From: Desulfobacteraceae bacterium
GTDB lineage: Bacteria > Desulfobacterota > Desulfobacteria > Desulfobacterales > UBA5616
DNA: 6,614 bases
Direction of reading: 5' to 3'
Assembly (NCBI GenBank): GCA_030620375.1
Contig: JAUXEW010000159.1
Span: 1-6,614, forward strand
Every line of letters begins with the position of its first letter. Position 1 is the stretch's first letter. Under the pieces are notes generated by a model that ran no database searches, had not been told where the DNA came from, and worked only from the letters and a program-made list of their open reading frames with translations. This document shows, piece after piece, positions 1 to 3,953 of the stretch. Both the position numbers and the translations under genes were made by a program.

Positions 1-66
1 TGCGATTTGACTTGAAATTATTTTGAATGCAGATATTTAATTGTCACGGACGTCCCCTATATCCCC

Positions 67-91
67 TTTTTTCCCGCTTTGCGGGAAAAGA
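67..91. repeat. REP-like hairpin A (TTT loop)
   Basis: An inverted repeat with arms TTTTCCCGC and GCGGGAAAA around a TTT loop (78-80), extended by a G·T wobble and one further A-T pair. Its CCCGC-loop-GCGGG core is the same as in the hairpin immediately downstream, so the two form a tandem pair. No T-run follows on either strand, which argues against an intrinsic terminator and for a REP/BIME-type element. Confidence 0.7.
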
Positions 92-94
92 AAG

Positions 95-122
95 CCACCC
101 GCTATGCGGGTGGTAGTTTACT
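95..122. repeat. REP-like hairpin B, copy 1 of shared repeat
   Basis: Perfect 8-bp arms CCACCCGC and GCGGGTGG flank a TAT loop (103-105), followed by TAGTTTACT. The whole 28-nt stretch recurs at 3029-3056 with one change (T114 here, C3048 there). In this copy the left arm outside the 8-bp core has diverged, while the right side keeps the full GCGGGTGGTAGTTTA arm. The ancestral unit was probably a perfect palindrome with 15-bp arms. Two copies 2.9 kb apart, both outside or at the edges of genes, fit a dispersed REP-like family. Confidence 0.8.
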
Positions 123-191
123 GGGCGGAAGAGAAGAAAGTCCGGCCTATATGACCATGATCCGCAGGTTGACACACAAGTCGATTCGTGT

Positions 192-263
192 CATACATTT
201 TGATGACAAAAGCAATTTCCTATTCTTCATACATTTTGATGTCAAAAGCAAGTTCCTATTCTT
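192..263. repeat. 36-bp tandem direct repeat, two copies
   Basis: Copy 1 is 192-227 and copy 2 is 228-263, with two mismatches in 36 positions (A206/T242 and T216/G252). Each unit contains a palindrome: TTTTGATGACAAAA at 198-211 (arms TTTTG/CAAAA) and TTTTGATGTCAAAA at 234-247 (arms TTTTGA/TCAAAA). A degenerate 18-nt half unit follows to about 281. The array lies 130-200 bp upstream of the phosphoesterase start, so it could be a pair of protein-binding sites or simply a tandem duplication. Confidence 0.8.
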
Positions 264-383
264 AAGCCAGTTTTTATTCTTTAAAATTGGATAACTGCTT
301 TTGATTTAAGTCCTAATCGGTCTCGACCGGGCTTTTCATTCTGTTGCCCTTTAAACAACTTGTGATGATTGCCAAATGGCAAA

Positions 384-390
384 AAGGAGA
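384..390 (+). promoter_or_regulatory. Ribosome binding site deciding the phosphoesterase start
   Basis: AAGGAGA lies 5 nt before the ATG at 395 (counted from GGAG). The reading frame is open upstream to a TTG at 344, but that start has no Shine-Dalgarno match and would bury the signal peptide behind 17 residues. The ATG at 395 is therefore preferred. Confidence 0.85.
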
Positions 391-394
391 AATT

Positions 395-2023
395 ATGAAA
401 AAGGCAATACCCATGTTCCTTGCCATCTTTTTTTTCTTGGGTGTTTTTTCAAACGATGCCATCGCTTTAAGTCCGGATAAAAAATGTAAAGGAATTGTTT
501 TTGAGGACCTGAATCATAATCTGAAAAAAGATCCTCAAGAGAAAGGAATAAAAGGAGTCCTGGTATCAAACGGAAAAGAGGTCGTCCAAACAGATGACAA
601 AGGTCGCTATTCCCTTCCCGCATATGACGAGATGATTGTATTTATCACAAAACCCGGTGGTTATTCAATCCCCCAGAATCAGCTTCAGGTGCCGCAGTTT
701 CATTATATTCACCAACCCAAGGGTTCTCCTGAAGCAATCAAGGAGTTTGACGGAATAAAACCGACGGGCGATCTCCCTGATGCCGTTGACTTTGCCTTAT
801 TTAAAACAAAAGACAGCGATATTTTTGAAATGATAGTTTTCGGAGACACACAGGTGACCGACCATATTGAAATCGGTTATCTCAGGGATTCCATAATTTC
901 CAAAGCCATTGGGACGAAAGCGGTTTTTGGCATTTCCATGGGAGATAATGTCAATGATGTCCTGTCATTGTATGATCGATATCTCTCTGTAATGGGTGAA
1001 ATCGGTATTCCCATTTATTACGTTCCCGGAAACCATGACATAAACTATGATTCCCCCGGCGACAAGTATCAATTTGAAACCTATAAAAGGGTATTGGGAC
1101 CTGCCTATTATTCCTTCGAATACGGAAGGGTGCATTTTGTTGTGTTGGACAGCGTATATTACGAAGGCTCGAGAAAATACCGGGGAAAGATCGGCACGAA
1201 ACAGTTGGGGTGGCTAAAAAATGATCTTGCTTTTGTCCCTCAAGACAAACTGATCGTATTGAATATGCATATCCCTCTGGTCTCATGGATTGAGAAGGAA
1301 GAATCTTCCCAGATGGTAGAAGACAGAAATGAACTTTACCGGTTATTAAAAGGGCGGAAAGTGTTGGCCCTGGCCGGCCATACGCATACGTTGGAACGTT
1401 TTCTGCCGGGGGAAGAATATGAAGAATGGAACGGAGAAACACCTATCCCGCAGATTATTGTCGGCGCGGCCTGTGGTTCATGGTGGAAGGGGGCCAAAGA
1501 TGAACGGGGTATTCCTGTAAGCTATCAAAGAGACGGGGCCCCCAATGGGTATATGCTGTTTAAATTTAAAGGGAATCAATTTTCAGAACAATACATATCC
1601 GTCGGAAGAGAAGTTGAAAATCAGATGAACATCTCCTTTTTAAGCCGAAGAAGATGGCTTTCCGTGGAAGGAATCCTGACAGACCTGCCGGAAGGGATTA
1701 TAACGGCGCCGGAACTTTCCAGCACCTATGTTGTTGCCAATATTTTCAGCGGATCAAAAGATTCCCTTGTCCAGTGTAAAGTGGATGATCGTCCGCTCGT
1801 AAAGATGCAAAAAAACAATCATATTGCTGATCCTTATGCGAATCGGCTCCTCGGCCCGATAGATGACCGGTTAAAGCCGACATCATCAACCCATATTTGG
1901 ATCGCTCCGCTGCCAAAAGACTTGGAACCCGGGATTCATCGGCTGGTCGTTCGTACAAGTGACGTCTACGGGCAGACATCTGAAAGCATAAAGCTGTTTG
2001 AAGTATGGTCGAGCGGGAATTAG
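395..2023 (+). CDS. Exported calcineurin-like metallophosphoesterase, three-domain type
   Basis: This 542-residue protein begins with a classic signal peptide: positive MKK, a hydrophobic stretch at 7-18, and a likely cleavage after AIA at 22-24. It is thus probably periplasmic. Residues about 30-137 look like the beta-sandwich N-terminal domain found in this subgroup (MetallophosN type), with an acidic Asp/Asn-rich turn at 38-46 (DLN…KKD) recalling SdrD-B or dockerin-like calcium loops. The catalytic domain spans about 145-400 and shows the dinuclear-metal motifs: GDTQ 150-153, GDNVND 183-188, GNHD 212-215, MH 291-292 and GHTH 328-331. Motif I has D-x-Q instead of D-x-H; as far as I know D-x-Q is tolerated in relatives such as the CPPED1 group, so activity is expected. 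Residues about 405-542 fit a MetallophosC-type beta domain. The substrate cannot be predicted. It sits 152 nt upstream of the next gene with no obvious functional link. Confidence 0.88.
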   Translation: MKKAIPMFLAIFFFLGVFSNDAIALSPDKKCKGIVFEDLNHNLKKDPQEKGIKGVLVSNGKEVVQTDDKGRYSLPAYDEMIVFITKPGGYSIPQNQLQVPQFHYIHQPKGSPEAIKEFDGIKPTGDLPDAVDFALFKTKDSDIFEMIVFGDTQVTDHIEIGYLRDSIISKAIGTKAVFGISMGDNVNDVLSLYDRYLSVMGEIGIPIYYVPGNHDINYDSPGDKYQFETYKRVLGPAYYSFEYGRVHFVVLDSVYYEGSRKYRGKIGTKQLGWLKNDLAFVPQDKLIVLNMHIPLVSWIEKEESSQMVEDRNELYRLLKGRKVLALAGHTHTLERFLPGEEYEEWNGETPIPQIIVGAACGSWWKGAKDERGIPVSYQRDGAPNGYMLFKFKGNQFSEQYISVGREVENQMNISFLSRRRWLSVEGILTDLPEGIITAPELSSTYVVANIFSGSKDSLVQCKVDDRPLVKMQKNNHIADPYANRLLGPIDDRLKPTSSTHIWIAPLPKDLEPGIHRLVVRTSDVYGQTSESIKLFEVWSSGN

Positions 2024-2175
2024 GGGGATTTTAAGGCTTTGATACCATTGATAACCTTGATGTGTTCTTCATTCTGGGGCTGGAAATATCGATCAATGCT
2101 ATTTCAGGTTTTAAAACCGCTTTAAAATATCTTTGTTGAACACGGGTCCGGTATTAATTGAAAAAGGAGAGGAAA
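2024..2175. other. Spacer between phosphoesterase and MBL genes
   Basis: The spacer holds a 12-bp perfect A/T-rich palindrome, GGTTTTAAAACC, at 2107-2118 and a -10-like TAAAAT at 2123-2128 without a matching -35. I see no terminator hairpin with a T-run after the phosphoesterase gene, so read-through into the next gene is possible. Confidence 0.4.
2164..2172 (+). promoter_or_regulatory. Ribosome binding site deciding the MBL start
   Basis: AAGGAGAGG lies just before ATG 2176, with 6 nt between GGAG and the start. The frame extends to a TTG at 2158, but this Shine-Dalgarno sequence lies inside that extension, so ATG 2176 is the real start. Confidence 0.85.
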
Positions 2176-3024
2176 ATGGGAATCAATCAGATTAGAGATC
2201 ATATTTATGTGAACACTGAGTATGACGGTACAAACGTCGCGTGTATTAATACGGACGATGGCCTGGTCCTGGTAGACACCCCTATGCTGCCCAAAGACAT
2301 CGCTCACTGGCAGGAGTTTATCAACCGTATCAATCAAAAAGAAATCGCGTATATCATCGCCACCCACCATCATTTTGACCATATTATCGGGAACAAAACA
2401 TTTGGCGGACGGGTGATCATGCATGAGGTGGCAAAAGATGAGATGTTTGAAAAAGACGGAACCTTAAGAGAATCCATGGCGGCCGGTGCTCCCGGAAGAA
2501 CAAAAGAAGAAGTTGATTTTATCCTGTCCCAGCCCCTTGTGAGTCCGGAAATCACCTTTGAAGATGAAATGTCTCTTTATATGGGTAGTGTTAAATTTCG
2601 ACTGTCACATGTCGGTGGTCATACAGCAGGGAGTATTTGCGTTTATTTAGAAGATGAAAAAATTCTTTTAACCGGCGATAATCTGACCGCAGGACTGCAC
2701 CCGTATAAAGGCCATGCAAATTTTAAGGACTGGATTGAGGCATTAAAATGGATGAAGTGCCTGGATGTGGATCTGATCATACCCGGTCATGGAGAAGTCT
2801 GTGAAGCCGGCGAGCTGGACCGGTTCATTGAGTATTTTCATACGCTCTGGTTTATGACGGAGGATTTGATCAAAAAAGGAATCGGTAAAAACCAGGTCAT
2901 TGCTGAAGTCCGTGAAAAAATGTTTGGTTTTTTTGATGTTGATCCGGAAAGCTTAGAAGCGTCACAGATGATGTTTGATATGGGAACGGACCAACTTTAT
3001 ATGGAAATTATGTTATCAGAATAA
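2176..3024 (+). CDS. Metallo-beta-lactamase-fold hydrolase
   Basis: This 282-residue protein has no signal peptide or membrane segment, so it is presumably cytoplasmic. It shows the full MBL-fold zinc motif set: THHHFDH at 63-69 (the HxHxDH motif, ligands H64, H66, D68, H69), GGHT at 147-150 (H149), TGDN at 166-169 (bridging D168) and PGHG at 203-206 (H205). This ligand pattern is that of the glyoxalase II/SoxH-like part of the superfamily; the family includes thioesterases, lactonases and other hydrolases, so the substrate cannot be named. A helical C-terminal tail (about 210-282) follows the last motif. The gene ends inside a palindrome (3022-3054), its TAA stop being the first three bases, and converges on the DtxR-type regulator with only 11 nt between the coding regions. 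Confidence 0.88.
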   Translation: MGINQIRDHIYVNTEYDGTNVACINTDDGLVLVDTPMLPKDIAHWQEFINRINQKEIAYIIATHHHFDHIIGNKTFGGRVIMHEVAKDEMFEKDGTLRESMAAGAPGRTKEEVDFILSQPLVSPEITFEDEMSLYMGSVKFRLSHVGGHTAGSICVYLEDEKILLTGDNLTAGLHPYKGHANFKDWIEALKWMKCLDVDLIIPGHGEVCEAGELDRFIEYFHTLWFMTEDLIKKGIGKNQVIAEVREKMFGFFDVDPESLEASQMMFDMGTDQLYMEIMLSE

Positions 3025-3054
3025 ACTACCACCCGCTATGCGGGTGGCAGTTTA
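3022..3054. repeat. 33-bp palindrome at convergent gene ends, copy 2 of shared repeat
   Basis: Arms TAAACTACCACCCGC (3022-3036) and GCGGGTGGCAGTTTA (3040-3054) flank a TAT loop; 14 of 15 positions pair, with A3028 opposite C3048. The 28 nt at 3029-3056 match 95-122 with one difference. The element carries the TAA stop of the + strand MBL gene (3022-3024) and the TAG stop of the - strand regulator (complement of 3036-3038). It could slow transcription from both sides, but neither strand has a long T-run after the stem, so a REP-like repeat is a better label than an intrinsic terminator. Confidence 0.82.
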
Positions 3055-3557
3055 CTTCCCTGGTACCTTATGTTGCAGTCCTCAAGACATTGATCACATT
3101 TTTCCCGGTTGCGAGCCCCTGAAGAACAATAGTTGATAAATGATTCCAGCCATTCCTGACCGGTCAGCGGGCAGGTATGAATATAATCGATAAAACGGAT
3201 TAATCTTTCCAGGGACTTTGCATCAATGGCATGTTCCATTCGGCATGCCGTGGCCTCTGCCGTGTCCGGGTCTACCTGCAGCACTTTAAATAAAAAATCT
3301 TTTAATATTGAATGTCGCCGCGCTATTTCCCGGGCGATCTTTAATCCATTCGGGGTTAAGGTGATAAAGCTGTACGGGGTATAATTAATAAGGCCCTTTT
3401 TCTCTAAACTCTTTAATGAACCGGTAACGGAACCGCGCTTGATATCAAGCTGTTCGGCAATATCTTTCGCCCGGGCCACCTTATTGGTTTTTTCCAGGTT
3501 TAAGATAACCTCAAGATAATCCTCTAAGCTTTCAGACAATTCGATGCTTTTTTTCAT
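3036..3557 (-). CDS. DtxR/MntR-family metal-dependent transcriptional repressor
   Basis: This 173-residue protein has an N-terminal winged helix (about 5-65, recognition helix near 39-57, IKRGSVTGSLKSLEKKGL) and a DtxR-type dimerisation/metal-binding helical domain (about 66-128). By alignment from memory to MntR and DtxR, candidate ligands are D13 and E16 (MntR D8, E11), H82 (MntR H77), C105 (E99 in MntR, C102 in DtxR), E108 and H109. The usual SH3 domain of DtxR/IdeR is absent. Instead residues 129-161 carry C129, C144, C154, C157 and C161. The ATG at 3557 is chosen because TGGAG lies 5 nt upstream; the frame continues 13 codons further to ATG 3596 without a good site, across the promoter -10 box. 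The last residues (SKLPPA) and stop are encoded by the 3022-3056 repeat. It is divergent from feoA and very probably controls feoAB in response to Fe(II) or Mn(II). Confidence 0.9.
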   Translation of the reverse strand: MKKSIELSESLEDYLEVILNLEKTNKVARAKDIAEQLDIKRGSVTGSLKSLEKKGLINYTPYSFITLTPNGLKIAREIARRHSILKDFLFKVLQVDPDTAEATACRMEHAIDAKSLERLIRFIDYIHTCPLTGQEWLESFINYCSSGARNREKCDQCLEDCNIRYQGSKLPPA

Positions 3558-3562
3558 GTTTA

Positions 3563-3567
3563 CTCCA
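3563..3567 (-). promoter_or_regulatory. Ribosome binding site of the DtxR-type gene
   Basis: Read on the - strand, TGGAG is followed by TAAAC and then the ATG at 3557. It supports the 173-residue start over the 13-codon longer one. Confidence 0.75.
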
Positions 3568-3578
3568 GTAATTGTTAA

Positions 3579-3606
3579 AATATATGCAACTACCATAATA
3601 AGTCAA
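3579..3606 (-). promoter_or_regulatory. Promoter of the DtxR-type regulator
   Basis: On the - strand, a -35 box TTGACT (3606-3601) and a -10 box TATATT (3584-3579) are separated by 16 bp, each one base off the sigma-70 consensus. Transcription would start near 3572, leaving a leader of roughly 15 nt. The feo palindrome (3650-3675) lies more than 40 bp upstream of this -35 box, so direct autorepression through it is not obvious. Confidence 0.6.
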
Positions 3607-3638
3607 CCCATATCTTTTTTAGACCTTAAAAAAAAGAC

Positions 3639-3667
3639 TTGACATATAAATAAAGTTAGGATTAACT
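3639..3667 (+). promoter_or_regulatory. feoA promoter (sigma-70 type)
   Basis: A perfect -35 box TTGACA (3639-3644) is followed after 17 bp by TTAACT (3662-3667), a poor -10 match (3 of 6). An eight-A tract (3628-3635) just upstream of the -35 could act as an UP element. The -10 box falls inside the 3650-3675 palindrome, so a bound repressor would block RNA polymerase. Start of transcription would be near 3674, giving a leader of about 42 nt, too short for a riboswitch. Confidence 0.55.
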
Positions 3668-3675
3668 AACTTTAT
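3650..3675. promoter_or_regulatory. Predicted DtxR-family operator
   Basis: A perfect inverted repeat with 10-bp arms ATAAAGTTAG (3650-3659) and CTAACTTTAT (3666-3675) and spacer GATTAA. The core contains TTAGG and CTAA half-site elements like those in the DtxR/IdeR box (TTAGGTTAG…CTAACCTAA). It overlaps the -10 region of the feoA promoter and lies in the intergenic region shared with a divergent DtxR-type gene, the expected arrangement for metal-dependent repression of iron uptake. Assignment to this particular regulator is an inference. Confidence 0.7.
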
Positions 3676-3704
3676 ATTATGCCAAAAACACAACGACAAA
3701 CAGC

Positions 3705-3710
3705 GGGGGA
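3705..3710 (+). promoter_or_regulatory. G-rich ribosome binding site of feoA
   Basis: GGGGGA lies 5 nt before ATG 3716. It is a weaker anti-Shine-Dalgarno match than the GGAG-type sites of the other genes here, suggesting that feoA translation is less efficient than that of feoB. Confidence 0.5.
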
Positions 3711-3715
3711 AACCG

Positions 3716-3952
3716 ATGCAAACCATTAATATGAGGCAGATGAAAAAAAACCAGTCGGGTACGATTAAAGCAATTTCAGCCAGTGGCGAACTCGGCAGAA
3801 GGATTCGTGATATGGGGCTGGTGCCTGGAACAGAAATAAGAATTATGGGACGGGCGCCTCTGTATGATCCCGTTGCCTTGCGAACCATCGGCTTTACATT
3901 AACGCTTCGCAACAAAGAAGCAGACTATATTCAAGTAGAAGTGGAGGCATAA
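3716..3952 (+). CDS. feoA: Ferrous iron transport protein A (FeoA)
   Basis: This 78-residue protein is an SH3-like beta-barrel of usual FeoA length (about 75-85). Family hallmarks are the central helix and turn GELGRRIRDMGLVPGTEI (24-41) and the following APLYDPVAL region (47-55), which parallels the APLGDPI segment of E. coli FeoA. FeoA is a small cytosolic partner of the membrane transporter FeoB and is needed for full Fe(II) uptake; its precise role is debated. The ATG at 3716 has a G-rich ribosome site, while the in-frame ATG at 3731 has none. A single base separates its stop from feoB, and its last codons contain the feoB ribosome site GGAGG (3943-3947), which suggests translational coupling. 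It is the first gene of the unit controlled by the palindromic operator. Confidence 0.95.
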   Translation: MQTINMRQMKKNQSGTIKAISASGELGRRIRDMGLVPGTEIRIMGRAPLYDPVALRTIGFTLTLRNKEADYIQVEVEA

Positions 3953-3953
3953 T

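Larger units (their letters stand above)
1..394. other. Gene-free upstream region with repeats
   Basis: No credible coding region lies here. From left to right it holds an A/T-rich stretch, a motif at about 41-65 (TTGTCACGGACGTCCCC followed by TATATCCCC), two tandem hairpins (67-122), a 36-bp tandem repeat (192-263) and a weak partial third repeat unit (about 266-281). The 41-65 motif resembles terminal sequences I associate with REP-associated or IS200-like transposase genes in related bacteria. That is recollection and not a match I could verify. No transposase is present in the window, so at most this is the edge of an element lying to the left. A 4-bp stem (CGGT/ACCG, 318-329) followed by GGGCTTTTC is too weak to call a terminator. 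Confidence 0.6.

Noticed and set aside
67..263. CRISPR-like array
   Set aside because: The repeats are adjacent hairpins and a head-to-tail tandem duplication. There are no regularly spaced unique spacers and no cas genes.
79..294. 71-residue + strand ORF over the upstream repeats
   Set aside because: It starts at a TTG inside a hairpin loop without a ribosome site, and most of its length is the two hairpins and the 36-bp tandem repeat. The repeat keeps the frame only because 36 is divisible by three.
344..394. N-terminal extension of the phosphoesterase to TTG 344
   Set aside because: It has no Shine-Dalgarno sequence, and it would place 17 residues in front of a textbook signal peptide that has its own AAGGAGA site.
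837..850. GDTQ taken as loss of a catalytic His in the phosphoesterase
   Set aside because: D-x-Q at motif I occurs in active relatives as far as I recall, and all other metal-binding motifs are intact, so this is not evidence of inactivation.
951..1442. 163-residue - strand ORF inside the phosphoesterase gene
   Set aside because: It lies antisense to the conserved catalytic core, and its own translation shows no recognisable motif.
2107..2118. 12-bp palindrome GGTTTTAAAACC as an operator
   Set aside because: It is A/T-rich and low in complexity, occurs once, and is not linked to a convincing promoter, so it could easily be chance.
3022..3054. Strong bidirectional intrinsic terminator
   Set aside because: The stem is good, but neither strand has a T-run directly after it. 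Some effect on transcription remains possible.
3614..3636. A/T inverted repeat CTTTTTT…AAAAAAG between the divergent promoters
   Set aside because: Its arms are homopolymer runs. The A-tract is better explained as an UP-like element of the feoA promoter.
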